A DNA stretch of 64,000 nt from Halorientalis marina (GTDB lineage: Archaea; Halobacteriota; Halobacteria; Halobacteriales; Haloarculaceae): assembly GCF_023028345.1 (NCBI RefSeq), contig NZ_CP095487.1, positions 1,302,001 through 1,366,000 on the forward strand, read 5' to 3'. Below are positions 1-8,329 of the stretch, one piece after another. Positions within the stretch are counted from its first letter, which is position 1, and each line of letters opens with the position of its first letter. The position numbers and the translations under genes were made by a program. Below the pieces are notes generated by a model that was given only the letters and a program-made list of their open reading frames with translations, did no database searches and was not told where the DNA came from.

Positions 1-2
1 GC

Positions 3-1115
3 GCGTCGACCCGCGACGAGGTGGAGGAGGCCGTCCTCAACCGCCTCGTCGACTCGGCCTTCTACGACGCGGTCTGTATCGGGTCCGGCACCGGTCCGAC
101 CGACGAATTTACCTGCCGGACCGGCACCGGGGGGACCGTTCTGGAGGCTCCTGACGGCGGTGAGGACGCCATCGTCGCGGCGATGCGCGAGGCCGACGGG
201 ATCACGGACCCCGACGGCGGCCCCACCTCGCTGACGGTGCCCGGCCGGGCCGAGAGCGAGGAATCGGGACGGTGGACGACGGTCCCGCTGGTCTACGAGC
301 GGACTGTCTACGGTGTGCTGGTGGTGTTCTCGACGCGGCCGGACGCCTTCGGGGAGCGCGAACTCGAAGTCCTCGACGAACTGGGGGCGACCATCGGCCA
401 CGCGATCAACGCCATCGAGAACCGCCATCTCCTGCTGTCGGACGCCGTCGTCGAGATGGAACTGGCCTGTACGGACGACGCCTCTGCGCTCGTCAGCACC
501 TCGGCGGCCCTCGACTGCACCTTCGAACTGGAGGGGCTGGTCCCCATCGCGGACCACCGGCTGCTCGCGTACCTGGCGGTTTCGGGTGTCGACACGGCCG
601 TCGCGTGCGAAGAACTGGCCGAGGCCGGGGCCGAGGACGCGCGGCCCGTCGACGACAGCGACACCATCGAGTGTACGCTCGAAGCCGGCTCCGTGTTCGT
701 CCCGCTGGCCGAGTACGGCACCAACGTCAACGAGGCGACCGTCGAGAGCGGCCGGGCGGAGGTCGTCGTCGAGGTGGCACCGGACGCCGACGCCCGTGGG
801 GTGGTCGACCGCGTCCAGGAGACGTATCCGGACACGACGATGCTCGCGAAGCGCGAACAGCGCCCCACCGACACCCCGGCCGAACTGACCGACGAGGCGC
901 TCGCTGACCTCACCGACCGCCAGCAGGAGGTCCTCGAAGCCGCGTACCTCGGGGGCTACTTCAACTGGCCCCGGGACAGCACCGCCGAGGAGGTCGCCGA
1001 CTCGCTCGACATCGCCTCGGCGACGCTGCACGACCACCTCCGGAAAGCGCAGCGGAAGGTGCTTGACGAACTGCTGGCCGACGAGGCGGGCCAGCGGCGG
1101 CCCGGCGAGGGGTGA
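3..1115 (+). CDS. Bat-like GAF/HTH_10 transcriptional regulator, 5'-truncated
   Basis: The reading frame is open at the left edge, so only the last 370 or so residues are seen. An in-frame GTG at 21 is probably an internal valine, because the upstream codons continue the usual start of a GAF segment. The visible part has a GAF-like sensor domain (about residues 1-140), a middle region typical of bacterio-opsin activator relatives, and a C-terminal helix-turn-helix of the HTH_10 type beginning LTDRQQEVLEAAYLGGYF. Family knowledge: such haloarchaeal proteins are DNA-binding regulators with sensory N-termini, often with PAS domains upstream. The ligand and targets are unknown. The gene converges with the SDR gene, with an 18-base gap. 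Confidence 0.85.
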   Translation, partial: ASTRDEVEEAVLNRLVDSAFYDAVCIGSGTGPTDEFTCRTGTGGTVLEAPDGGEDAIVAAMREADGITDPDGGPTSLTVPGRAESEESGRWTTVPLVYERTVYGVLVVFSTRPDAFGERELEVLDELGATIGHAINAIENRHLLLSDAVVEMELACTDDASALVSTSAALDCTFELEGLVPIADHRLLAYLAVSGVDTAVACEELAEAGAEDARPVDDSDTIECTLEAGSVFVPLAEYGTNVNEATVESGRAEVVVEVAPDADARGVVDRVQETYPDTTMLAKREQRPTDTPAELTDEALADLTDRQQEVLEAAYLGGYFNWPRDSTAEEVADSLDIASATLHDHLRKAQRKVLDELLADEAGQRRPGEG

Positions 1116-1133
1116 GTCGGGGCGACGCGTGGT

Positions 1134-1904
1134 TCAGTACGTCCCGCCGGAGTCGATGGCGATCTCCTGGCCCGTGATCTTCCGCCCGTACGGCCCGGCG
1201 AGGTAGGCCACCTGCTCGGCCACGTCCGCCGGGGGAATCATGAACTCCGGGAGGGCGAAGTCGTCGTCGCCGATGGACGCGGGTTCGGCGTTCTCCAGTT
1301 CGGCCATCGCGGCCTGTTTCTCGATGGCCTCGTCGATCCGGTCGCCAGCGACGGGGCCGGGCTGGACGCAGTTGACCGTCACGTCGTCGCGACCGAGTTC
1401 GTACGCGAGCGTCCGCGTCAGTCCGACCATCCCCATCTTCGAGGCGGCGTAGGGAGTGCGGTTCGGGTAGGGCCGTTTCCCGCCGATGGAGCCGATGTTG
1501 ACGACGCTGCCCTGGTCGCTCTCCCGGAGGTGCGCGCCGGCGTGTTTGACACAGCGCCACGCACCGATCAGGTTCACGTCGAGGACGTACTCCCAGTCGG
1601 TCTCCTCGATGCGGTCGTACGGCTGGACCGGCCCGGCGATGCCGGCGTTGTTGACGAGACAGTCGAGGCCGCCGAACTCCTCGACGGTGGCCTCGATGGC
1701 GGCTTCGACCGAGTCCTCGTCGGTCACGTCGGTCTCGACGGTCAGCGTCCGGTCCTCGTCGTCGATGATCTCGGCTGTCTCGTGGATGCCGTCGCTCCGG
1801 GCCGCCAGCGCGACGTTCGCGCCGTAGTCGGCGAGCGTGACGGCGATCTCGCGGCCGATGCCCTGGCTCGCACCCGTGACGAACGCGGTGGTGTTTTCGA
1901 GCAC
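1134..1904 (-). CDS. SDR-family short-chain dehydrogenase/reductase
   Basis: The 256-residue protein is a classical NAD(P)-dependent short-chain dehydrogenase. It has a Rossmann glycine motif TGASQGIG at residues 10-17, NNAG near 85-88, catalytic Ser139 (NIGSIGG) and the YxxxK pair Tyr152/Lys156. The C-terminus ends TGQEIAIDSGGTY, as in many 3-oxoacyl reductase-like or sugar dehydrogenase-like members. Length is normal for the family. The start is GTG at 1904. The substrate cannot be read from sequence. It lies downstream of coaBC on the same strand with a 36-base gap, so cotranscription is possible. Confidence 0.9.
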   Translation of the reverse strand: MLENTTAFVTGASQGIGREIAVTLADYGANVALAARSDGIHETAEIIDDEDRTLTVETDVTDEDSVEAAIEATVEEFGGLDCLVNNAGIAGPVQPYDRIEETDWEYVLDVNLIGAWRCVKHAGAHLRESDQGSVVNIGSIGGKRPYPNRTPYAASKMGMVGLTRTLAYELGRDDVTVNCVQPGPVAGDRIDEAIEKQAAMAELENAEPASIGDDDFALPEFMIPPADVAEQVAYLAGPYGRKITGQEIAIDSGGTY

Positions 1905-1940
1905 GGCCAGTCACTCGCCCGCCCGGTAGAAGAACCTTGC

Positions 1941-3113
1941 TCAGCGGTCGGCCGCCAGTTCGTCGGCGACACGCTCCCCTAGACCGTACTTCTTGCCCTC
2001 GTACTCGGCCACGTCGTCCTCGTGGACGAGCAGGGCGCGGGTCTCCGTCTCGCCCATCACGCTCGCGTCGTTGGCGACGACGAACGCGAGGTCGACCCGG
2101 CGGAGCGCCTCGCGGGCGCGGTCGATCAGCGTCTCGTCGCCGCCCTCCGTCTCGACCTTGAAGCCGACGACCGTGAGGTCGGGGTGCTCCTCCCGGACGG
2201 TGTCGATGAGCTTGGGCGTCGGCGCGAGCGAGAGCGTCAGGTCCCCCTGGCCCGACTTGATCTTCTCGTCGGCGCCAGCGACGGTGTAGTCGGCGATGGC
2301 GGCGGCGGAGACGAGCGCGTCGGCGTCGCCGGCGTGAGCCTGGACCCCCGCAAGCATCTCGGCGGCGCTCTCGGCGTGGACGACGGAGGCGTAGGTGATC
2401 TCGTCGTCGTCGCCGTAGCGGGCGGCGTCGTGGACGAGCGTCACCTCCGCGCCACGGACGTGACAGGCCTGCGCGACTGCCCGGCCGGTCCGGCCCGAAG
2501 CACGGTTCGAGAGGGTTCGGACGGGGTCGACCGACTCCGTGGTCGCGCCGCTGGTGACGATCACGTGCTCGCCGGCGAGGGTGTCGGGTGTCGTCGCCCG
2601 GGCGACCGCGGACGCGACGGCGTCCTCCGTGGCGACCTTGGCCTTCTCCTCCTCGATTCGCGGGTCGACGAACTCGACACCCCAGGACTCGACGCGCTCG
2701 ATGGCGTCGAGGACGCCGGGGTGGTCGTACATCGGCTCGTGCATCGCGGGGGCGATCACGACCGGCACGTCTGCGCCGAGGGCGGTCGTCGCGCAGGTCG
2801 TCACCGGCGAGTCGTCGATGGCGCCGGCGATCTTTCCCACGGTGTTTGCGGTCGCGGGTGCGATCAACAGTACGTCTGCCCACCCCTCGCGGCCACAGAG
2901 TTCGACGTGCTCGACCCGGCCGGTAATCTCGGTGACGACGGGGTTCTCCGTGGCGAACTCGACGGCCCAGGGGTGGACGATTCCCTGTGCACTCTCCGTC
3001 ATGACGCCGCGGACTGCGGCCCCGCGGCGGCGCAGTTCGTGGGCGAGTTCGACGGTCTTGACGGCCGCTATCGACCCTGTGACGCCGAGCGCGACGTTGA
3101 CTCCCGACAGCAT
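1941..3113 (-). CDS. coaBC: bifunctional phosphopantothenoylcysteine decarboxylase / phosphopantothenate-cysteine ligase
   Basis: This 390-residue Dfp protein makes 4'-phosphopantetheine for coenzyme A in two steps. The N-terminal CoaC flavoprotein half starts NVALGVTGSIAAVKTVEL and carries the IAPATANT and PAMHEPMY motifs. The C-terminal CoaB half carries VTSGATTESVDPVRTLSNRA and the KIKSG segment near the ligase lysine. The loop that holds the active-site cysteine in bacterial CoaC reads PRIEEEKAKVA here, without a cysteine. I think this is an archaeal family trait rather than damage. A TATA-like box lies about 30 bases upstream of the ATG, so the message is probably leaderless. Confidence 0.93.
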   Translation of the reverse strand: MLSGVNVALGVTGSIAAVKTVELAHELRRRGAAVRGVMTESAQGIVHPWAVEFATENPVVTEITGRVEHVELCGREGWADVLLIAPATANTVGKIAGAIDDSPVTTCATTALGADVPVVIAPAMHEPMYDHPGVLDAIERVESWGVEFVDPRIEEEKAKVATEDAVASAVARATTPDTLAGEHVIVTSGATTESVDPVRTLSNRASGRTGRAVAQACHVRGAEVTLVHDAARYGDDDEITYASVVHAESAAEMLAGVQAHAGDADALVSAAAIADYTVAGADEKIKSGQGDLTLSLAPTPKLIDTVREEHPDLTVVGFKVETEGGDETLIDRAREALRRVDLAFVVANDASVMGETETRALLVHEDDVAEYEGKKYGLGERVADELAADR

Positions 3114-3138
3114 CTACCCCCGACTCCGCACTCCCGGA

Positions 3139-3146
3139 CCAAAAAC
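3139..3146 (-). promoter_or_regulatory. TATA-like box for coaBC
   Basis: Read on the minus strand, GTTTTTGG lies 26-33 bases before the coaBC ATG at 3113. This is the usual distance for a leaderless haloarchaeal promoter. Confidence 0.45.
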
Positions 3147-3174
3147 CCACGTCACCCTTCGAAAAGTCCACAAC

Positions 3175-3187
3175 GGTTATCATGTAT
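3175..3187 (+). promoter_or_regulatory. TATA-like box for the zinc-ribbon membrane protein
   Basis: An A/T-rich stretch GGTTATCATGTAT lies about 23-35 bases before the ATG at 3210, in otherwise G+C-rich DNA. Confidence 0.45.
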
Positions 3188-3209
3188 TCTACTCGACGTA
3201 TCGGGAGGA

Positions 3210-3863
3210 ATGCACTGCCAGAACTGTGGTGCGGAGGTACTGGAGGGTGATCAGTACTGTCAGAGTTGCGGCACGCCGGTCGGCGACGGGACCGGTGTGG
3301 GGGGGACCGGCCAGCAGGGAACCCACGCTCGGGGGGCGCAGGCGGCGGGTCACGGGCAGGGCGGCACAGCCCACGGCGGCCAGCAGGGAGCGCGGAACGC
3401 ACAACAACCGCAGTACGGCGGCGGGCAGGGCGGGCACGCTCGCAACACCCAGCAACCACAGCACGGCGGCCGTGGGGCGCCCGACTCGGGCACGTTGGTG
3501 GTCCGGACGGAGGCCGACAAGTACCTCAAGCGGTTCGCGTGGTTCAACCTCACGCTGGCGATCCTCTCCGCGTTCTTCGGGCTGTTGTTCGTCGCGCTCG
3601 GCGAGGCGATTCGGTCGATGGCCGGCGTGCCGACGGGTATGGAGGCCCTTTTCGGCGTGTTCTACGTGATCATGTTCGGAATCGCGGCCCTCTACCTCGG
3701 CGTCTGGTACTTCGCCAGGCGGCGCTCGGCCGTCGCCGTCTACGGCGGGACGGTGCTGTACGGTATCGGGACTGTGCTCAACGCCGTCTCGCTGAACATC
3801 ATCGGCTTTCCCATCACGCTGCTGGGCCTCTACTGGGGGTACAAGAGCTTCGACGCGGTCTGA
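3210..3863 (+). CDS. zinc-ribbon membrane protein with Gly/Gln/His-rich linker
   Basis: The 217-residue protein begins MHCQNCGAEV and has two CxxC pairs in the first 21 residues, forming a zinc ribbon. A low-complexity linker (about residues 25-92) follows, rich in Gly, Gln, His and Ala, with repeated units such as QQPQYGGGQGG and QQPQHGG. After it come about four hydrophobic segments in the last 120 residues (FNLTLAILSAFFGLLF, a segment near GVFYVIMFGIAALYLG, and a final pair). The ATG at 3210 was chosen because the zinc ribbon begins there and a TATA-like box precedes it. Function is unknown. The architecture resembles membrane proteins whose cytosolic zinc ribbon acts as a docking module. 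Confidence 0.85.
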   Translation: MHCQNCGAEVLEGDQYCQSCGTPVGDGTGVGGTGQQGTHARGAQAAGHGQGGTAHGGQQGARNAQQPQYGGGQGGHARNTQQPQHGGRGAPDSGTLVVRTEADKYLKRFAWFNLTLAILSAFFGLLFVALGEAIRSMAGVPTGMEALFGVFYVIMFGIAALYLGVWYFARRRSAVAVYGGTVLYGIGTVLNAVSLNIIGFPITLLGLYWGYKSFDAV

Positions 3864-3940
3864 GGTCCGTGCCGCCGTTAAAAACCCACCTCACATAAAT
3901 TGCCAAAGCTTGAGTGGGGTTGCCGCCACAGGGCACACGT

Positions 3941-4450
3941 ATGTCAGAAGTGGCATTCCCGAGTCAGGCGTGGTTCGACGAGTACAACGACGGTATCAAC
4001 GGTCACGACGAGTACAACGAGAAGTCCTCGGGCTGGGGCGTCGACTTCAACGGCGACTTCATCTTCAAGATGACGGATATGCCGGTCGACAGCCTCGACA
4101 TCGACGCGATGCCCGAGGAACTCCAGGACGAGATGGACCAGTACGTCAGCGAGGACGGCGCCGACGGCTACGTCGGGCAGGCGTTCGTCGGCCTCGAAGA
4201 CGGCGAGTGTACGGGCGCCCGCCTCATCGAGAGCACCGACGATGTCGACGAGGGGTTCATGCTGACGGGCACCTACGACAACTGGGTCGAGCTCATCCGG
4301 GGTAACATCGGTGCCGTCGACGGCATGATGTCCGGGAAGTTCGAGCTCGACGGTGACATGCAGAAGGTCCTGCAGTACACCGACTCCGCGACGCTGTTGA
4401 CCGAGATCGCGGGCTCGGTCGACGCGTACTTCGTCCACGAAGAGTACTGA
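3941..4450 (+). CDS. SCP2-like sterol/lipid-carrier domain protein
   Basis: The 169-residue acidic protein looks like a single SCP2-type fold. Its C-terminal half carries the family-like pattern MSGKFELDGDMQKVLQY followed by a short tail. The ATG at 3941 is preferred over the in-frame GTG at 3914 because MSEVAFPSQAWF looks like a natural start. A TATA-like CATAAATT lies at 3893-3900, which leaves a short leader. No signal peptide or membrane helix is seen, so it is cytosolic. Family knowledge: SCP2 folds bind hydrophobic ligands, but the ligand here is not known. It converges on the PEBP-like gene. Confidence 0.7.
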   Translation: MSEVAFPSQAWFDEYNDGINGHDEYNEKSSGWGVDFNGDFIFKMTDMPVDSLDIDAMPEELQDEMDQYVSEDGADGYVGQAFVGLEDGECTGARLIESTDDVDEGFMLTGTYDNWVELIRGNIGAVDGMMSGKFELDGDMQKVLQYTDSATLLTEIAGSVDAYFVHEEY

Positions 4451-4475
4451 ACGGCGAGCGACTACCACGCCCAAC

Positions 4476-4490
4476 TCCCCTGGTGGGGGA
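4476..4490. terminator. possible bidirectional terminator hairpin between convergent genes
   Basis: TCCCC and GGGGA form a five-base-pair stem around a short loop between the convergent genes ending at 4450 and 4524. Run lengths are short, so this is only a candidate. Confidence 0.25.
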
Positions 4491-4523
4491 TGGGGGGCGT
4501 GTTTCTGCGGCCGAACCGACGGC

Positions 4524-4985
4524 TCACGGCGCGTACGTCCCTTCGAGCGTCGCGTCCGCGACGACGTGGCCCGTCATCGCGTCCTGCAGGTCGCCTTTGT
4601 CCGCCGACGCCGACAGCCCGACCGTCGTGTCGACCGCGTACAGCCGAAACTGGTAGGTGTGTTCCCTGTCCGGTGGGTTCGGCCCGCCGTAGCCGTGTTC
4701 ACCGAAGTCGTTCTGTCCCTCGGTCGTACCGGCCGCGTCGGCCGACCAGTCCTCGGGAATTTCGGCGATGTCGGGTGGCACGTCCCAGACCAGCCAGTGG
4801 TCCCAGACCTTCCCCGCCGGCTCCCGAGCATCGGGGTCGTCGACGATCAGCGCCAGCGACTCGGCCGCGGCCGGGACCCCCGCGATGGTCAGTGGTGGGT
4901 TGACGTTGCGTTCCGTGTAGCCGTACGCCTCTGGAATCCGGTCGCCGTCGTCGAAGGCCGGACTCGATAATCGTAGGTCGCTCAC
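4524..4985 (-). CDS. YbhB/YbcL (PEBP, Raf-kinase-inhibitor-like) family protein
   Basis: This 153-residue protein matches the bacterial and archaeal YbhB/YbcL branch of phosphatidylethanolamine-binding proteins. It has DDPDAREPAGKVWDHWLVWD in the ligand-pocket region and GYGGPNPP followed by HTYQFRLYAVD. Length is typical. The start codon is GTG (4983-4985), giving MSDLRLSSPAF. No signal peptide is seen, so a cytosolic location is likely. The physiological ligand of archaeal members is not established. The gene appears monocistronic. Confidence 0.88.
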   Translation of the reverse strand: MSDLRLSSPAFDDGDRIPEAYGYTERNVNPPLTIAGVPAAAESLALIVDDPDAREPAGKVWDHWLVWDVPPDIAEIPEDWSADAAGTTEGQNDFGEHGYGGPNPPDREHTYQFRLYAVDTTVGLSASADKGDLQDAMTGHVVADATLEGTYAP

Positions 4986-5062
4986 AGTATCCCCTCCGAC
5001 CGGCGATACGACCGGCGGCCCAAAGAAACTACCCCGGGCTCAACACTCCGGCGGCCGCCGTC

Positions 5063-5797
5063 TCAGTCGTCGCCGGCGACGCTCGGGTGCTGGACCGGTT
5101 CCTCCCCGTACGGCTCCGCGAAGTACTCCTGCATGAGTTCGACGGACTCGGCCTCGCGACGACGGCGCTCCGCGGCGTCGATCTCCTCACAGCCCGGCGG
5201 GACGTCTCGGCCGCGGCCGGTGAAGTAGTCCTCCGGGACGGTCCAGTCGTGATAGAACGGGCGCTCGTCCTCGTCGAGCAGACGGGTCGCCACCTCCGCG
5301 CCGTGGCCGGCACAGACGACGGTCTGGTAGGCCTTCTCGGCGAGCCGTCCCGCGACGTAGAGGCCGTCGACGCCGGTCTCGCCGTACTCGTTGCAGTCGA
5401 CGAAGGTCTTTCCGCGGTCGACGAATCCGACGCCCTCGATGCCCCGGAGGTAGTCGACGGTGTTTTTCGTCGCCGCGATCACGTAGTCGGCCCAGAAGTC
5501 GGCGCCGGCGGCCGTCTCGACGACGAACCCCTCGTCGTCCGCGGCGACCGACGTGACCTCCGCGAGTTCCCGTTCGCAACCGGCCCGTTCGGCCTGGTCG
5601 CCGAGCATATCGAGGTACAGTCGCGCGTTCACGCCGGCCGGGAACCCCGGCACGTTCTCCAGGTGTGCGTTCCGCCGGAGGATCGACTCGCCCGAATCGA
5701 GGACCGTCGTCTCCAGGCCGTGGCGGGCGGTGAACACGCCCGCTGTCAGGCCCGCGACGCCACCGCCGACGATCACGACATCGCGTGTCTCGGTCAT
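5063..5797 (-). CDS. small FAD-dependent oxidoreductase, thioredoxin-reductase-like
   Basis: The 244-residue protein starts MTETRDVVIVGGGVAG, a dinucleotide-binding GGGVAG motif at residues 11-16. Near residue 170 it has GLYVAGRLAEKAYQTVV, the second FAD contact typical of thioredoxin-reductase-like flavoproteins. At 244 residues it is shorter than true thioredoxin reductases and has no CxxC redox pair, so it is not a disulfide reductase of that type. The ATG at 5797 is favoured over a frame extension upstream, which lacks family resemblance. The substrate is unknown. Confidence 0.8.
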   Translation of the reverse strand: MTETRDVVIVGGGVAGLTAGVFTARHGLETTVLDSGESILRRNAHLENVPGFPAGVNARLYLDMLGDQAERAGCERELAEVTSVAADDEGFVVETAAGADFWADYVIAATKNTVDYLRGIEGVGFVDRGKTFVDCNEYGETGVDGLYVAGRLAEKAYQTVVCAGHGAEVATRLLDEDERPFYHDWTVPEDYFTGRGRDVPPGCEEIDAAERRRREAESVELMQEYFAEPYGEEPVQHPSVAGDD

Positions 5798-5852
5798 CCG
5801 TACTCGTCCGTTCACCGCCCCCCTCCGAAGGGATTTCGCTCCGCTGGCCTCG

Positions 5853-7028
5853 TCAGTTCGGCCCGAGGTCGAAGTGTTCGGCGGCGGTCTGCATGTCCTT
5901 GTCGCCGCGGCCACAGAGGTTCACGAGCAGGGTGTCGTGGCGATCCTCCTGGGCGAGTTTCTTCGCGAGCGCGATGGCGTGGCTCGGTTCGAGCGCGGGG
6001 ATGATCCCCTCGGCCTCGCTCAGTTCGCGGAAGGCGGCGAGCGCGTCCTCGTCGGGGATGGCGTGGTACTCCGCGCGGCCGAGTTCCTGCAGGGCGGCGT
6101 GTTCCGGGCCGACCGCTGGGTAGTCGAGTCCGGCCGAGACGGAGTGGTTCTCGGTGTCCTCGTCGATGACCTTCGTCTTCATCCCCTGGAAGATTTCGGG
6201 GTCCTCCGTCTTGGTCATCGAGAGCGGCGCGGAGTGGTGTCCCTCGCCTTTCCCGCCCGGCTCGGCGCCGTAGAACATCACGTCGTCGTCCTTGAACGCG
6301 TGGAAGAGGCCGATGGCGTTGGAGCCGCCGCCGACGCAGGCCACGCAGGCGTCGGGCAAGTCGCCGTGTTGCTCCTGGATCTGCTCGCGGGCCTCGTGGC
6401 CGATGACCGACTGGAACTCACGGACCATCCGCGGGAACGGGTCGGGGCCCACGGCGCTCCCGACGAGGTAGTGGGTGTCCTCCATGTTCTCGGCGAAGTC
6501 CTCGAGGGCGGCGTCGACGGCCTCGGCCAGTCCCTCGTTCCCGCGAGTGACGGGCTCGACTTCCGCGCCCATCAGACGCATACGGAAGACGTTCATCTCC
6601 TGGCGCTGGATGTCCTTCTCGCCCATGTAGACCTTGACGGGGAGGTCGAGCATCGCGCCGACCATCGCGGTCGCAGTGCCGTGCTGGCCGGCACCCGTCT
6701 CGGCGATGAGGCGCTCCTTGCCGGCCTTCTTCGCGAGCAGTCCCTGCCCGAGCGTGTTGTTGAGCTTGTGCGCGCCGCCGTGGAGCAGGTCCTCGTGTTT
6801 GAAGTAGATGTCCGCGTCCCAGCGCTCGCTGAGAGTCTCGGCGTAGTACACCGGCGTCGGCCGGCCGCCGAACTGTTCGAGGAGGTAGTGGAACTCCTCC
6901 TGGAACTCCTCGGAGGGGACGACCTCCTCGAAGGCGGCCGCGAGCTGTGCGAGCGGTTCCTGCAACGGTTCCGGAACGTGGCGACCGCCGTAGTCGCCGA
7001 ACTGGCCGGCCTCTGTCTCCTGGCTCAT
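5853..7028 (-). CDS. trpB: tryptophan synthase beta chain, TrpB1 type
   Basis: The 391-residue enzyme condenses indole with serine using PLP. The Schiff-base lysine is Lys88 (HKLNN), the catalytic glutamate is Glu110 (AETGAGQHG), the phosphate-binding loop is GGGSNAIG, and SAGLDYPAVGPEHA and CGRGDKD follow. Spacing matches classical TrpB1 proteins rather than the longer TrpB2. The ATG at 7028 (MSQETEAGQFGDYGGR) is clearly right, since the longer open frame has no homology upstream. No trpA or trpC lies next to it; the neighbours are an FAD oxidoreductase and a divergent thiolase. A 7-base inverted repeat overlaps the promoter region. Confidence 0.93.
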   Translation of the reverse strand: MSQETEAGQFGDYGGRHVPEPLQEPLAQLAAAFEEVVPSEEFQEEFHYLLEQFGGRPTPVYYAETLSERWDADIYFKHEDLLHGGAHKLNNTLGQGLLAKKAGKERLIAETGAGQHGTATAMVGAMLDLPVKVYMGEKDIQRQEMNVFRMRLMGAEVEPVTRGNEGLAEAVDAALEDFAENMEDTHYLVGSAVGPDPFPRMVREFQSVIGHEAREQIQEQHGDLPDACVACVGGGSNAIGLFHAFKDDDVMFYGAEPGGKGEGHHSAPLSMTKTEDPEIFQGMKTKVIDEDTENHSVSAGLDYPAVGPEHAALQELGRAEYHAIPDEDALAAFRELSEAEGIIPALEPSHAIALAKKLAQEDRHDTLLVNLCGRGDKDMQTAAEHFDLGPN

Positions 7029-7036
7029 AGCCGTGG

Positions 7037-7056
7037 TATGTGGGAACCTCCACATA
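7037..7056. promoter_or_regulatory. inverted repeat overlapping the trpB promoter, operator candidate
   Basis: TATGTGG (7037-7043) and CCACATA (7050-7056) are perfect inverted copies with a six-base spacer, 9-28 bases upstream of the trpB ATG. The distal arm overlaps the TATA-like CTATGTGG on the minus strand, so a bound protein would block the promoter. Confidence 0.45.
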
Positions 7057-7131
7057 GGTGTATCGGACCGTGTCACCGGCGAACGGACGCCGTTACCGCC
7101 GTCGGCAGCTGTCACTCTGCTAACGCCAACT

Positions 7132-7139
7132 GTTAACAC
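7132..7139 (+). promoter_or_regulatory. TATA-like box for the thiolase operon
   Basis: GTTAACAC lies 24-31 bases before the thiolase ATG at 7163. Confidence 0.4.
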
Positions 7140-7162
7140 AGCCCGAGTAGAATCTCGAGACG

Positions 7163-8329
7163 ATGCAACCAGCACACGTCCTCTCCGTCGGGGCTTCGGA
7201 CCTCGGGGACACTGACCTGCCGGGGCGAGATCTGTTTTCCGCGGCGCTCGCGGAGGCGTTCGCGGACCTGCCCGACCCCGCGTCGGTCGTCGACGCGCTC
7301 TACGTCGGCAACCAGTCCGAACGCTACGAGAACCAGATCATGTACGGGACACTGGCCGCCGAGTGGGCCGGCCTCCGGAACGTCCCCGCCGAACGCGTCG
7401 AGGCCTGCGCGGCCGCCGGTGCGCTCGCGCTGAAAAACGCCGTCCGGGACGTGCGCGCGGGCGTCCACGACGCCGTCCTCGCCTGCGGTATCGAGAAGAT
7501 GACCGCCGGCGGGACCGAGGGGGCGACCAACGCCCTCTCCGCGGCCTTCGAGCGCGCGCTCGAACAGCGCTCGGGTATCACTGCGCCGTCACTGTACGCG
7601 ATGCTGGCCCGGCGGTACTGCCACGAGTTCGACGCCGACGAGACCGACCTCGCTCGCATCGCCGTCAAGAACCACCGTAACGCCGCGGCGAACCCGCGGG
7701 CGATGTTCCAGCGCGAAGTCGACGTGGACACCGTCCTCGACTCCGACTACGTCGCCCCGCCGCTGAAACTGTTCGACTGTGCGCCCGTCACCGACGGCGC
7801 GGCCGCGGTCCTCGTCGCCAACGACGAGGTCGCCGACGAACTCGGGATCGACGACCGTGTGACCGCCACCGGGTCCAGCGTGACCGTGAACAACCTCGCC
7901 GTCGCCGAGCGCGACCTCACGTACGTCGAGGGGGCGGACGTGGCGGTGACGAACGCGTACGACGAAGCGGGGATCGACCCGTCGGACGTGGATATCGCGG
8001 AGGTCCACGACGCCTTCACGATCTGTGAGGCGCTGCTCGCCGAGGCGGCCGGGTTCGCGCCCCAGGGACACGGCGTCGAGACGGTACGCGACCCGAGTGA
8101 ACGCTCCGACGGCTGGACCGACGTGCAAATCAACACGAGCGGCGGCCTGAAGGCACGGGGCCACCCCATCGGCGCGACCGGCCTCCTGCAGGCCGTCGAA
8201 GCCCACGAACAGCTCACGGGCCGGGCCGGCGACCGCCAGGTCGACGGCGCGGAGACGGCCCTGTTGATCAACGAAGGCGGCCTCGCCGACGCGGCGACCG
8301 CAGCACACGTTCTCACCACCCAATCATGA
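7163..8329 (+). CDS. thiolase family protein (acetyl-CoA acetyltransferase-like)
   Basis: The 388-residue protein has the archaeal thiolase layout. The nucleophilic cysteine is Cys82 in VEACAAAGALAL, a histidine lies in AEVHDAFTICE, and the C-terminal motif GGLKARGHPIGATG holds another active-site histidine. It overlaps the next gene, a DUF35 zinc-ribbon/OB-fold protein, by ATGA. This is the usual partner of archaeal thiolases. Family knowledge: in archaea such a pair can complex with HMG-CoA synthase to start the mevalonate pathway; others work in beta-oxidation or polymer metabolism. No HMG-CoA synthase is adjacent, so the exact substrate stays open. Confidence 0.9.
   Translation: MQPAHVLSVGASDLGDTDLPGRDLFSAALAEAFADLPDPASVVDALYVGNQSERYENQIMYGTLAAEWAGLRNVPAERVEACAAAGALALKNAVRDVRAGVHDAVLACGIEKMTAGGTEGATNALSAAFERALEQRSGITAPSLYAMLARRYCHEFDADETDLARIAVKNHRNAAANPRAMFQREVDVDTVLDSDYVAPPLKLFDCAPVTDGAAAVLVANDEVADELGIDDRVTATGSSVTVNNLAVAERDLTYVEGADVAVTNAYDEAGIDPSDVDIAEVHDAFTICEALLAEAAGFAPQGHGVETVRDPSERSDGWTDVQINTSGGLKARGHPIGATGLLQAVEAHEQLTGRAGDRQVDGAETALLINEGGLADAATAAHVLTTQS

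Noticed and set aside
961..3459. An 832-codon minus-strand frame covering the SDR and coaBC genes in another frame.
   Set aside because: Its product is Arg/Pro-rich and unlike any family; the SDR and coaBC frames have clear motifs.
5798..5914. A longer start for the FAD oxidoreductase at 5914.
   Set aside because: The extra 39 residues lack similarity and would overlap the trpB end; the dinucleotide-binding motif begins right after the ATG at 5797.
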